A stretch of DNA of 64,000 nt, taken from assembly GCA_022828595.1 (NCBI GenBank), contig JAKGHH010000003.1, positions 9,796,934 through 9,860,933 of the forward strand, in the 5' to 3' direction. Of the stretch, positions 24,940-38,479 are shown piece by piece (position 1 is the stretch's first letter; each line of letters starts with the position of its first letter). The stretch is from Nelumbo lutea (lineage: Eukaryota > Streptophyta > Magnoliopsida > Proteales > Nelumbonaceae). The notes below the pieces were generated by a model. That model saw only the letters and a list, made by a program, of their open reading frames with translations, was not told the DNA's origin and made no database searches. Position numbers and translations under genes: made by a program.

Positions 24940-25760
24940 ATGTAACCCTTCCTGATGAGGGTTTTGATCTCGTTCTTAAGTTCGTGACACTCTTTTGGGT
25001 CATGGTCAATGCTGCAGTGGTATTTGTAATACTTGTCCCGATTGTCTTTCTTTGGTTTCTTTTTAATTTTGTTCTGCCACCACATGCTTCATGACCTACA
25101 TTAGGATGTGGCTTCCAATAGCATTCAATGGAGTGTAATCGTCATATGAAGGTGGGCTCAACTTGTCTTTCTTGCCGTTAGAGCAATCGGGCTTTGGCTC
25201 GTTTCTATCTTTTTTCTTCCTGTCAGCTTGTTCATTTGTTAGCGGGCGCTTGTTAGCCTTGTTGTCTTTAGTGTTGATGTACTTCTCTACCTTTGCTAAG
25301 AATTCGACTATTTTTCAAGGTGGCTTCTTAGCAAGGGAGAAGTTGAAAAGAGACGATAGGAGGTTGTTTGTGGCCATTGCAACGGCTACTGCTTGATCAA
25401 GGTCCTTGACCTCTAGTGCTTTGGAGTTGAAAGCATTGAATATAACTCTGAAGTGACTCTTTGGGTTTTTGCTTCATGATCACGAGTGCAACTGAAGTCT
25501 TTTGTCACTGTTGACTATTCATAAAATGCAATAGGAAGATGTCTGCGAATTAGTCCCAAGAACTTATGAACCGTATGGTAAGACTTGAGAACCATCTCCT
25601 GGTGGCACCCTTAAACGTGGTCTAGAATGCTCTACACATCAGGGCGTTGAAGAACCCATGGAGAAGCATGATAACATAGAGGCTCTCCAAATGATCTTCC
25701 GAGCCTATGGTTCCGTCGTAAGTCTCCACCTTAAAATTTTGGGTCATAACAGTGGCCAAG
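24940..25760 (-). mobile_element. Decayed Ty3/Gypsy gag remnant
   Basis: Minus-strand reading of 24960-25060 gives YYKYHCSIDHDPKECHELKN then EIKTLI, a pattern seen at the end of gag in plant Gypsy elements. Further upstream, about 25310-25450, it reads FNAFNSKALEVKDLDQAVAV and then NFSLAKKP, the typical gag core, but in another frame. The coding region is broken by frameshifts. No LTRs or protease were found, so this is an isolated fragment. Confidence 0.7.
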
Positions 25761-26075
25761 CACTACCCTGCCATAAATGCATAGTGGAGGGTTCAGCCAA
25801 GTTTGTAACACTCACAATAAATGCTCCCTAAGGTCTTGTGAGATGACGAAAATGCCCTCTGAGAGTGCCACGCATCATCTATTGATGCCGGAGTCAATGT
25901 TACCCGTACCAACTACAAATTCAAATGGATCTTATTAATGTGATTCAACTTCAAGCCCAATTCATTTGAATTGGATTCACATACCCAATTAAGTATGAAT
26001 AAATTCAATTGGAATTGAAAATTTAATCCATTGTTGAACAAGTTGAATAGGAACAAGGTTGTTGAGACTTAGTTA
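25761..26075. other. Probable continuation of retroelement-derived spacer
   Basis: No frame or repeat can be defined here. It adjoins the gag remnant and may be part of the same insertion. Confidence 0.3.
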
Positions 26076-26454
26076 GGCTTTGTTCATTTTTTGGGAAGCC
26101 ATTTATCTAAGTAAATGTATTTATCTAAGCAAATGTTTTCTAAGATACATTTATCCAAGTAAGTGCATTTATTATTGTTCTTTTGTTTCGTAAATAAAGT
26201 TGTACAATGATACTTTTATCCATAAAAGTGTCATTATTGAAGGGATAATATTGTTCCATCATGTGTTAGTAATTTTTCCCATGGGTGGGAAAGTTATTTA
26301 CCCAAGTGGGCAAATGATTATACTTGCCCAAGTAATTGTTGCGCTCGGAAAGCATTTAGCCATCTAATACAAAAAATGAATGTAGATAAATTGATTAATT
26401 CTCATGCTAACCAACTTACTTGCCCCTTTTTACTGAAAAAATGAACAAAGGCCC
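26076..26454. mobile_element. MITE with ggctttgttcattttttg ends
   Basis: The left end ggctttgttcattttttg and the reverse complement of the right end (gggcctttgttcatttttt) are inverted copies. The interior repeats 'atttatctaagtaaatg'-like phrases and is non-coding. The ends resemble those of Tourist or hAT-type MITEs. No clean target duplication was found, so the superfamily stays open. Confidence 0.65.
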
Positions 26455-26824
26455 TAGAGTTAAAAATGGGTTGTCCCTTGGCAAGTTTTTATTGGCTACT
26501 AACAACCTTTAGGGTTGCCCCAACTCGATGTGGCCCACACAACAGTCTTGAAAATATATGTCTAGGCCTTGGCCTTGGTTGAGCACTTGGTTTAGCCTAT
26601 ATAAATTAATAAATTATTTAGAAAATGGCTGCCCTAACTCAAAATTTTCTTGGATGGGCTTGGCTAGGGTTGTAACTCGAACAAGTTGAGTTAAGTTGAG
26701 GTCAACCCATGCCCAACCCTAAAAGTGCAAACCACATACTCGAACCTTGTCGAACCTAAGGTCAAGCCCAAATTTATCAATTGATTCTAACCCAAGTTTA
26801 ACCCAACACAATGCAAGTTGGGAA

Positions 26825-26935
26825 ACTTGCTGGTTGGTAAGGTCTCCTGCTGGTCGTAGCGGAGATTTGGGATCAAGTCCTACCTGTACCTAGGTTAGGG
26901 GATGGGCTATCCCCCATTGTGTAGCCCTTCAAAAG
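26825..26935 (+). mobile_element. Probable tRNA-derived SINE fragment
   Basis: An A-box-like 'tggttggtaaggt' at 26831-26843 and a B-box-like 'ggatcaagtcc' at 26870-26880 are followed by 'tgggctatcccccattgtgt' and 'agccctt', a phrase I associate with plant SINEs. No clear poly(A) tail or target duplication was found. Confidence 0.5.
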
Positions 26936-26939
26936 ATAT

Positions 26940-27679
26940 CGAAAAAAATCTTGATTACCCAAAATAATATCGACACTATATATATAAGTGCGGATGCAAT
27001 GTGAAACTTTTTAAAACTAAATTTACCTTACGCTTTTTTTGTTTGAGAAAATTGTATAAAATTCATTTTATTATAGTTTTTATGTCAGCTTTAATGGCTA
27101 CTAAAATGCTTATATTTGTGTATTTAATCCATCTCTAATTGTAATGATTGAAAATATAACTCCAATTATTACTTTTCACCTCATTTAATCCCATTTCATT
27201 AATTCTTATACTTAAGGTATTAAATCTCATTTTCTCTTATTAAATCTTATATTTTTAAGTTATTTTTTAATTAATAAATGCAACTAATTAGATCTATGTT
27301 GATATTTTTAACAATATAAACCTATATGTTTTAAAACTGGCTCAAAAATAAAATTATTTTTATCCAAGTGGTGGCTAAGCAATTCAACCATCTGAATCAA
27401 ATTGATCAACCTACAAAGCTATAGTTAGGTAATATTTTTTTTAAAAATAGAAATAAACATAAAAAAATATAGAAAAATTAGAAACATTTATGATTTTTAA
27501 TTAATCAAACTAAAAATGAAATGCATAATTTACAACTAGCCAAAAGTAAAATATAAAAATTAAAAATAAATAGTTTAACTTTTGGTTAAATGTGTTAATT
27601 TTAATGCCATAATATAAAAATACAAAAAAAACATAATTTTTTGCAAAAAAAAAAACATTCAGGCACATGTATAATATCA
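26940..27679. other. AT-rich spacer, nothing recognised
   Basis: Very AT-rich sequence with many short A- and T-runs and no frame of interest. Confidence 0.4.
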
Positions 27680-27688
27680 TATATTTAT

Positions 27689-29269
27689 GAAAAATTTTCT
27701 TAAACTAGCTCCAAGGTTTAGAAAATTGACTAACTATATTCCTAATGTTTCAATATTTTCTTAAAATACTACTATTTTTGACAATTGACTAAATATTCCT
27801 TGCAATTAGTGTTTGACTGAAGGATTAAAAATACTATTTTGTCTATTATTCTTCTTTAAGTTTTCACAAAGAAACTTTTAACAACTTATTGAAAGTGAGA
27901 ATTTTAAATAAAACTCGTCTAAAGAGGAGAGTTGTTGCTGATAAGCAATAAAATGCTGTCTTCCGAAAACCACACCTCAAAATGCTGACTAAAATCCGAA
28001 AATCCGCTAAAATGTACCCAATCGCCGATGACCGCAAGATCCGAGTAGACGATGGATTGTTCTGCGACAACTGCAGGTTCTCGGTTGAGACCAAGGACAC
28101 GGGGCTCTGGAAGCAGATCCCAGAGAGGTGAGTCAATTTCATGAAAGAATAATGTGATGGGCGATCATTACGCGTCGGATTTAGTCATGGTCATCTTGGT
28201 CATCTAGGATTCGTTATCATTCGCGGGAGAGTTAAGGTCTCGGGGGAGGGGAAGGGCATACGTATTCGACATCAATTAAACTTTGCTCTCGAACTTGCCG
28301 TATTACAAACTTCGTGGTTTTAGCCTTTTAGGTAAGTGTGGAACGATAGTTCTTTTGTCGTTCATCGTTTATTGAGTAGATTGTATTTACACTTCTTCCA
28401 AACTGAGCCTTAGAGTTTTTTAAACTGCATTTAGTTTCATTTATGAATGTATTCTTTGGATGATCTTTCCAAAGCAATAATTATTCAATTGCAGGCGGAA
28501 ATGGGCACTGGTGAAGTATACGCAAGGTCTTTCCGGTTCATATCAGTCCACTCCCTCTTTCACACATTCTGGTCGAAAGATTCGTAACCCCTACACGGCC
28601 TTCGACATCATGGCCCGAAGGGTCCAATTCCAACTGCAAACACTCCTAATGAGGCCATATTTCTCCTTCCTTGATTCTTTCCCGAATTATTTCACTTGTT
28701 TTTTAGGTAAAATTATTATTTTTCTCCAATTTAATGCTGGGACCAATACAACTGACCCTACGTGGATGCTAAAGTTGTTGCCAATGGGGATAGATAACAG
28801 TTTATGTGGATACCACAATCCCCAGGGAATCGTCTATTGATCTAATCATAACTTATCAATGCTTGTCAATGGTGATGAAGGAGAAGACTAAGAGAAGATC
28901 ATCGCTAAGGATTCGTTATTCCCGTCGGAAGATGATGAGCGGTGGCAAAAAATGGAAGAAAAGAAAGATGGGAAAGGAAAGGGAGAAAATAAATAAGAGA
29001 GAGAGAGAGAGAGAGAGAGGAAGGTTAGTCGTTGCCACTAGTTTGAGTAGAGATGGCGGTGTTCTTCTCCGGAAAGGGTATTTTAGGTATAACTTAAAAT
29101 TAAACTAAATACAGTGAAGTCATGTGTAAACGTATGTGACGGAGACTTAATGGGAAGGGAGATGTGCGGCAATTATCAAACAAAAGGGGCATTTTAAGAC
29201 AATACAAAAACAGTATGGGTATAGTTAGTCAATTTCCTAAATCTTAAGGGTAGTTAAAAAAAAATTTCC
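27689..29269. mobile_element. MU1 Mutator-like element with long TIRs and captured exon
   Basis: The left terminal repeat (gaaaaattttcttaaact, then 'gaaaattgactaactata') and the reverse complement of the right one (ggaaatttttttttaacta, then 'aggaaattgactaactat') match for about 100 bp. Flanking 9-bp sequences tatatttat (27680-27688) and tatatgtat (29270-29278) agree at eight positions; nine-base duplications are typical of Mutator-like elements. No transposase is coded. The interior holds an acid-phosphatase-like exon and other GC-richer, gene-like sequence up to about 29090, so it fits the Pack-MULE pattern. Confidence 0.75.
27985..28127 (+). pseudogene. Captured acid-phosphatase-like exon fragment
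   Basis: An open stretch reads DDGLFCDNCRFSVETKDTG then LWKQIPER and ends at an intact donor (gag AG|GTGAGT at 28128). The C-x2-C-R-F-S-V-E-T-x-D-x-G-x-W pattern is that of the N-terminal part of plant acid phosphatase/vegetative storage proteins of the HAD class, where exon 1 ends shortly after. The catalytic DxDxT part is absent. The next possible exon (acceptor before 28498) does not continue the family clearly. The family call rests on memory of the motif. Confidence 0.5.
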
Positions 29270-30265
29270 TATATGTATCATATTAAATAAAAAAGTAAGT
29301 TTGATATATTAGAATTAGTTTTACACACAAAAATATTAAAAAAAAATTGTAAAAAAATTGAACACATTTATAATTCTATATTTACGCTACTATTAAAAAT
29401 ATGGATAAGATTGTGGAACTTTCTTTTGATTAAAATACTCATTTTTAAATTTAGTCTATATTTAATTGTAAGGATTAAATAGGTAAGCTTGCCAATGATA
29501 CTTGAAACTTTACAACTTTATCCATTTTATCACATGTTTGGTTGATGTGTTTATGTAATCAGATTTGGATTTTATAAAATGTATTCGATTAATAATAAAA
29601 AACAAAAAATAAAAAATACATAAAATTTATAGAAAATTTTAAATATATTATTATTATCATTATCATCATTTAGAATTACTATATACAAATTACGTACATG
29701 ATTACTAATAAAAAAGCATGATACCAAGCATCGACCTACTTTTCCACCCATTGTTATATTTGGTTCGATGGAAAATAAGGGAGAAATTAAGAGTACTTTT
29801 TCTCGATTATCTATTTCTCTCTTTATCTTTTCATTAACCCAAATAGCAGTCATTGGGCAATGATGATGACGACACCTTGATCACCTTATGCATATCTGCA
29901 TGCATCTTATAGTCCAACATGTTGGACGGATTATAGAGTCCAAAAATAAAACAAAAAAAAAAAAAGAGAAATTGTTTAAAACCCACCCTCACTTTTTATA
30001 AATTCTATTAAATTTAAATTTATCATAACTTTTCAAAACGTCCAAAACTCACCATATCAGTGTAACTTACGGATATTACTAATTTATTATTTTATCCTTT
30101 ATTATGTTCCATCCATTTTAATATTAAAATATCAGGACCGACGTATTGGCATCCTTCTTGTACGAGAGAAACCCGATCTGAGGTCAGTGAGGTTGAAGAA
30201 GACGACTAGAGAATGAGTTGTACTGCAAGAAGAGGGTGTGAAGATCATTTTTGTGTCAAGAATGG
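29270..30265. other. Spacer, nothing recognised
   Basis: AT-rich sequence with a short 'attattatcattatcatcat' microsatellite-like run near 29650 and no supported gene. Confidence 0.4.
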
Positions 30266-30420
30266 AATAAGACACCCGTTCTTGTACAAGTGAAATTTAG
30301 ACACCCGTACAAGAACCGAAGAAGGAGGACGCGAAGACGGGAGGATCGTTCTTGTGTTAAGAACGGAATTAGACACTCGTTCTTGTATAAGTGAAATTTA
30401 GACACCCGAACAAATCTGGT
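30266..30420. repeat. Local repeat: 'gtgaaatttagacaccc' with 'cgttcttgta' phrases
   Basis: The phrase gtgaaatttagacacccg occurs at about 30289 and 30389, and a third, changed copy (tgaaatttagacaccc) at about 30977 lies exactly against the splice-acceptor edge of the HIPP fragment. Around the first copy, cgttcttgtac and gtacaagaac form an inverted pair. It may be the edge of the element that moved the HIPP exon. Confidence 0.55.
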
Positions 30421-30577
30421 TTCTCTTGGCATCGTTCTTGTGTCAGGAACGAAATCTACAATGTACAAGATAGTGAAATTAAAACGACTAATAGTAAATA
30501 ATGAGGAAAAATGGGTAATACTTCTTCCCAGTTCCCAGTACCATTTCTACCCATGGTCCTTTCTCAAACTCAAATTT

Positions 30578-30975
30578 TTACATAATCAAACAGGCGTTGG
30601 GATTTTCGTCGCTGAAGATCTAAGGAGGGTATACGTATTTGGGATGGTGGGTGTAGTAGTAGTAGTAAAATTCGTTATTCTTTACTTCCACTTTCGTCTC
30701 CTCTCCAGTCCCTGGTTTCGCTTCTTCACCTTCTTCTTTCTTCTCCTTCTCCCCTTCTCCCGTTCCTCCGCCTCCTCCCCCCTTTTTCTCTTTCTCTCCA
30801 CCACCCTCTTTCTTTTCTTCTTTCTCTTCCTTGCTCTCCTTCTCCGGTTTTTGCTTCACGATCACTGCGTGTTTCCCTGTTCTCTTGTACACGTACTCCA
30901 CCAGCTTATGGGGATTGAATACGCCTTTCACCGTCACTTGTGAGCTCTTCAGATCTGGTTCCACATCTTGCACTC
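30578..30975 (-). pseudogene. Last exon of a heavy-metal-associated isoprenylated plant protein (HIPP), with premature stop
   Basis: From an acceptor (aaatttcag at 30976-30984) the minus strand reads VQDVEPDLKSSQVTVKGVFN and then LVEYVYKRTGKHAVIVKQ, the second half of the second HMA (metal-binding) domain of a HIPP. A Lys/Glu/Gly-rich linker and a Tyr-rich stretch follow. A TAG at 30620-30622 falls where relatives have Gln. After it the frame continues IFSDENPNACLIM and ends at 30578-30580, so CLIM is a CaaX farnesylation box now cut off. No upstream exons with the MxCxxC metal-binding halves lie in the next kilobase, so this is a fragment. Confidence 0.8.
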
Positions 30976-31654
30976 CTGAAATTTAGACACCCTTACTTGT
31001 AAAAAATGACGAAAATCCCATCTTCAGATCTGTCTTCTCTTGTACATGTACCCTTTATTATGTTCGATCGATCACGCATGGCCGTTGTCCGGTCAAAAGG
31101 AGTCTTGCTTCAAGAGAGAGAGAGGGAGAGAGCAGCAGCAGCTGAGAGCAGTGGAGAGGAGCATATCAGAGGTGGTGACCGCTAAGTGAACGGCTCTGAG
31201 CAGTGTCTTTCTCTGTTTCATGGATTCCCGCTTCCCTATAAATCTTTGAAATAGGATTGGGCGTTTAAGGGCATTTTCGTCAAAAAAATCTCTTCCCATT
31301 CCGTCTCCGTCGTAGTATGAAAAAAAGCTGCTTTTTCTTGGCTGGCTGCACGCGTTGACGTTCCAAAATCACGTGCAAGGGGCTGAATTGGTTGACCGGG
31401 CGATTCGCGTTTTCACTTTTAAATCTGATATTGACATGGGAAAAGTGCTAACATACCATAGTACCGTCCAACATCATTTATAGCGACTTGTAAAATTATT
31501 CCAATCAGATGATTCAGATGGGCGTACCATGCCGTGTCCGGTCCGCGATGGTAAATGATAACGAACTTAACCTACTTCGTAATACAGATTCGACGTGGTT
31601 CTATATGCACCCCAAAACTTTCGATGTAAGGAGAAACACAATATTAATCCCAAC

Positions 31655-31690
31655 CCCTCTCTCTCTCTCTCTCTCACTGTATATATATTC
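31655..31690 (+). promoter_or_regulatory. Possible core promoter of the GRXC2-type gene
   Basis: A CT-repeat tract (about 31657-31675) is followed by a TATA-like tatatatatt at 31680-31689, about 135 bp upstream of the start codon. This arrangement is common for plant promoters, but no transcript data support it. Confidence 0.4.
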
Positions 31691-31822
31691 CGATTTTCGT
31701 GGTGAAATGAACTGCATTCTATGCAACCAAAGGAAAACCTGTTGCCAAAACAACAGGGAGTGAGAGTTTGGGAGAACTAATAGACTTTTTCCTCTGTTTC
31801 GAGAAGAAGAAGAAGAAAAAAG

Positions 31823-33976
<2,154 letters not shown>

Positions 33977-34799
33977 GTTCTCACAAATTGCATAGATAAT
34001 ATGCGTAGAAACCACTATATTGCATTGCGGTTATTTACTGGTTTTCTTTTATTGTGGTTTCTGTGCTATAATAATTGTTCACGATGCTACCATATGAAGA
34101 CATGTTTTAGCTAGTTAAGTTTCTATCTTCGTTTTTTTTTTTTCTAGAGAAAAAAAAAAAGAAAAGCCCATATACGCAGTGTGGTTAATTTCTTATAGTC
34201 ATGAAGGGATTAAATACTGCATCAAATGGTGAAAATGCATTGTCGTAGTAGCCTGTAGTCTAATTCCACCCACCCTCCAATTTTTTCTTGCTCTTCTTCC
34301 CCTCCAGGGATGGCAATTGCTTTTCATCTATCTTTGGAAGTAAATATGGTGAGTGCTAGCTGAAAAAACTGCTGAACAAAGAACTTTTGTTTTCTTTTTT
34401 GATTCCCCTCCCTATATCAGACGATTACTTTCTCCTTGTTTTTTAATGGTTCCCTTTATTTTGCCAAAGAAAAAAGAACTATTGTATCTACATATGATCC
34501 AATATCATGTATAATGTATTACACAAGTTACTAAGACTGCATTTGGCATTCATTATTTTAAGAACTTTCTCCTTTTTTGCTGTTAAAATGCCCCTATAAA
34601 CACAGTTTTTAACTGCAAAAGGAGATAAATCCTTAAAAGAAGGAATTGCAAATGGAGCCCAAATCTACCTAGTTATTGTGCCAAGCAAAATCAATCCATA
34701 GCCTATTGTGTATGTGTGGGAGGGTTGTGCAAACATGTTGAGTGCAAAACCTTTTATTTTATATGTATTTGCACTCCTTCCAAACTGAGCCATAGAGAT
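33977..34799. other. 3' end of the GRXC2-like gene and spacer
   Basis: The first few hundred bases are likely 3' untranslated region. A repeated phrase 'gagtgcaaaaccttttattt' near 34740 recurs in altered form near 60490 and 28380, so part of this is dispersed repeat. Confidence 0.4.
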
Positions 34800-35240
34800 T
34801 ACCAGCCTGTACATTGGGGTAGTGAAACTTAGCCCCCCCCCCCCCCCAACTTTCATTTGCAATGAAACCGCCTAAACTTTCAGATTCTAACACTTTGACC
34901 CCTTTTCGATGATTGGATTGATGGAAGAAGTTAATTTATTAAAATGCCAATTTGAGATTCATATGTGTGGAAGTATGACATTTCAAAATGATGAAATGAG
35001 AAGGAGAAAGCATTCTTTTTTCACCCATTTTGGGTGAGAGAGAAGAAAAAAGAAACATCAAGTAAAGGTTTTATTCAAGAAAGGGCAAACTGACACAAAT
35101 TAAGGATTTATGGATGTTTAAAAGGCACATGACATTCACATGAGAATCTTTTGTAGAAATTACTAGAGAGGGGGTAAAGTGTTGGAACCCAAAAGTTTAG
35201 GGGGTTGGGTGTTCAATACCTCCAAAATATAGCATGGTGA
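34800..35240. mobile_element. TIR element with poly-C tract
   Basis: The left part (cctaaactttcagattctaa, then cactttgacccc) is mirrored at the right (ggggtaaagtgttggaaccc, then aaaagtttaggggg). A run of about 16 C lies at 34832-34847. The arrangement resembles the long-TIR elements near 54.4 and 56.0 kb in style, though the sequence differs. It has no coding capacity. Confidence 0.55.
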
Positions 35241-36239
35241 TCTGTCATTTGCCTTTTTTTTTCTCTTGTGATAGGGAAAATAAAGCTTTTTGGACAAAAT
35301 CATGTGGGGTAGGCAATACAATGTGAAATCGAAATGGATCATGACATCATGTCACCCATAGCCATATAAGAAAGAGAGAGAGAGAGAGGAGGAGGATGAG
35401 GAATTGACTAATTGAGGAGAAAGAGGAGGGAATCAGAGAATTGCTAAATAGGAATCTTCCTCTGGTGGAGGTTCATTACCTGCACCAGGAAAGCCGGAAG
35501 AAAGAAAAAGAGAGAGTTTGTGAAGGCAGCAAAATTGGGTTTTCCTGTACGCGATCTATAGTTTAATTTCTACTATTATTATTATGACGTAGAAGAGGCA
35601 AAGGAACGTTCAGAAAGAATAGCGGGTAGGGAGGTTAAGATATAGGACGTTGTTGAGCCCCCAACCAACACCAACAGTTGGAAGCATTAGGATAGGATTT
35701 AGGCGTCGCCTCTGTTATCTGTTGGTATCATACGCATACCCCATTTTCTCAAGTCAATTTTCTAGGACGAACATCCACCACAATAAGAAATCGGGACGCA
35801 TTGACCAAGCGACAGTGTGTAGAATTCTGGTTTGGTCCAAAAATAAGAAGGTAAACTACAAATGCTTGGAACTTTCGAAGCAAATCTGTGAAGGGAGAGA
35901 GAGAGAAAGACATCATTAACAATAATTAACGCTTATAAGCTGGTTGTCTCATTATTCTCTCTCATTCTGGGCCCGCCGAAGCTGCTGTCTTTAGGAAGGC
36001 CTTAATGGCGTCAGATTGGTGTCAATATAACATCAATGCCTAATTGCTTATGCCTCCTCGTTATTTGCACTTTGAAGCGACGCGCGCGCGCTCTCTTCCT
36101 CTCTCTCTGAGTCGTAGGGGATTGTTTGGTAATTGGAATAATGGTGGCGTGTGCGTTGCGTTTTGGATTGATCACCATTATTCGCAAAAACACAATTCAC
36201 TGCTGTAGTCAATAGTCATGGATGATGACGGTATTTGAC
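35241..36239. other. Spacer with short GA and GC repeats
   Basis: A (GA)n run lies near 35372-35388 and a 'gcgcgcgcgctctcttcctc' stretch near 36082. An 89-codon frame at 35650-35919 has no recognisable domain. No gene is supported. Confidence 0.4.
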
Positions 36240-38474
36240 ATTAATTAATGCATTTACATATTGTATGCGAAATTGGTTAACTCTACCTTTTACTCTCTAC
36301 ATATTTTTTTAAAAGTAATCTTAAGTTTTCTAACAATTATCTAAAATCTCTTTTGTCGTTATCCTTTAGTTATTCATGTACATGTGACATTAAGATAATG
36401 ATAATTATTTTAAAATTCTTAAAATATCCTTATCATTCATTGCTAATGTTGGAAGTTGCAGCGATGACATGATTTTGATATCGTTGCAAGCGACAGGTGA
36501 CGACAGCTATACAACTTCTGAACGGCAAAAATTTGATGGGAAGTTGAGCCTCCCAAGATAGCTAATTCGATTAAAAACTTTTGTGCTATCTCCCTTCTCT
36601 TAGTGGATCTCAAAAGAAATGTAAAAAAATTAAGGTTTTATGAGTTTTACGGGGATTGGCCAAGCGTTCGATCGTAAGTCGCTTGATCTCTTAATGTTTG
36701 AATTTCGGGTTTTGACTGGGGTAATTGGATTTCTCAGAATCCAAATCAAATCATTTAAAGAAGTTGAGAAAAATCTAAGCTCTGGATTTCTGCTATTTAT
36801 TGAGCTTAAACGAATGAAATCTCGCGCATCGCCAGCTAAGATCCACAAGGTGAGTTCAAAATTTGAACAAATCTTAAGGTATCAACCCCTGGCTATTGAA
36901 GATCTGACAGTAAGAGATATCCCATAACCTGCCTTACTGCCGTCAATTTTGAAACCTGGCCTCCTGATGGCGATCTGTTTCAAAAACGCAAATTGCAGAG
37001 ATAAGAGGAAAAAAAAAAAAGATAATATAGAGAAAGCATTAAAGTCGAGTCGTGGAGTGCGAAAATATTGAATCTGTGTTATGTATTCAGGTTGCGGGAT
37101 AACGTAGAGAGAGTTTGGATTTCATAGTTTAAACTATATAGGATTTTCAATCATGAACGACTCCCTCTTACTCACACACTCAGTCGTTCGTTAGGGCTAC
37201 AATTAAATAAAAATTAGATTTCATAGAACTATTTAATTTACCCCAGAATAACTCAGAAATTCTAATTTGCAGTTCAGATTTCACTTTCAGCAATCGGCAA
37301 ATCATTTTGATCTGCCATTCCCTTGAATTTGGAGGAAGAGGAAGATAAGCTTATTCGGGCTTTCACCAAGGACGGAAACTACTCTGTTAAATCGAGCTAC
37401 CAAGTAGCATGCAAAGTTAGTGGATTAAAGTTAATTGTGATGCAAGCTTTGACCCACAATCCCAAATTGCTGGTATTGCATGTGTCTTGAGGGATCATTC
37501 AGGTAAAGCTATTGGAGCTCAAAGGGACAGAGTACGCTGTCAATCGGTTTGGGATGTCGAAGGAAGAGCTACTAGGATGGGTTGTTTAGAAGCACTAAAG
37601 GAAGGTTTGGATAAAATTCTCATTGAATCAGACTCGTTGGAAGCTATAAGGGCTATTAAAAATAGCAATCGATCTGAGTTTTCTCCTCTAAAGACCATCT
37701 GGTCAGACATCAGTAGCCTGAGTAGGCGTTTTACCCACTGTGAAGTCCTCCACTGTAATAGAGAGGCGAATCGGGTAGCTCATTACCTAGCTTGTGCAGC
37801 ACAAAAAGCGGACCTTTTTGTATTGAGATCCAGCCACTTTTCCTATTGGTTTGATCCGTTTGAATACCTCCATTTTGAGGATTTGTACCCACCTGATTTC
37901 TTAATAAAATTTCGACCCCCTCTGCTTCGACCAAAAAAAGTTCAGATTTTGGAGAACTATCGTGCGATTAAACGTATAAAATAAAACAAACCTTAGATTC
38001 TGATTTCCAGTGTACCATAGCCGAACAGGCAAGAACAACTCAAAGAATTCTTTCGAAGAATTAAATCATTCAAAACAGAGAGCTTGTATTTGTTCAAATT
38101 TTGAACTCACCTTGTGTATCTTAGTTGGCGATGTGCGAGTTTTTAATCGTTCAAGCTCGATGAATGGCTAGACAATTTCCAAGTTCCCTTCTCCGGTTAG
38201 GGTCAAATTCGAGAATCTCTCAAATTCTCGGATAAATGAATTTACACAATCAGTTGGGTTATTCTCAGATAAATGAACTGGTTTATGCAGTCAGTTGGGT
38301 TTTATTTTGAAAATTTGATGAATAATGAAGAGCAAATTCAACATTTTATTTTTCCGTTTGTGTTTACCAGCATGTCAATCGTTAGAAAACTTAAGCGTAC
38401 TTTAAGACAATATATAAACAATAAAGATAGAGTTAATCAATTTCGCAAAGAATAGGGGTAGTTTAAGAGATTTA
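36240..38474. mobile_element. MU1 Mutator-like element carrying a LINE fragment
   Basis: The left arm (gcgaaattggttaactctac, later cttaagttttctaacaatta) is mirrored at the right, ending 'gggtagtttaagagattt'. A second, inner inverted match joins 36815-36880 with 38085-38150 ('aaggtgagttcaaaatttga' on both), so the arms are up to about 650 bp long. The outermost 15-20 bp of the left end look lost. The interior holds a LINE piece but no transposase. A solo LTR later inserted at its right edge. Confidence 0.7.
37330..37984 (+). pseudogene. LINE-derived fragment: pre-zf-RVT segment joined to RNase H
   Basis: About 37325-37420 reads LEEEEDKLIRAFTKDGNYSV then KSSYQVACKV, which in plant LINEs lies before the zinc-binding zf-RVT region. 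From 37421 a frame shifted by one base reads WIKVNCDASFDPQSQIAGIA and continues as an RNase H (RVT_3) domain to the stop at 37982-37984, with LIESDSLEAI and NREANRVAH motifs. The zf-RVT region between them is missing, so the two parts were joined by deletion. It has no poly(A) tail and sits inside the MU1 element. A host RNase H gene is unlikely. Confidence 0.7.
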
Positions 38475-38479
38475 CCTTA

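Noticed and set aside
28610..28660. CLE- or IDA-like peptide (PKGPIPTANTPNE)
   Set aside because: The match to either peptide motif is too weak, lies in a shifted frame after a stop, and has no signal peptide.
30440..30943. 167-codon plus-strand frame rich in Phe, Leu and Ser
   Set aside because: It is the antisense of the Lys/Glu/Gly-rich HIPP linker.
37421..37984. Host RNase H gene
   Set aside because: The RVT_3-type sequence, LINE segment just upstream and position in a TIR element point to a retrotransposon fragment.
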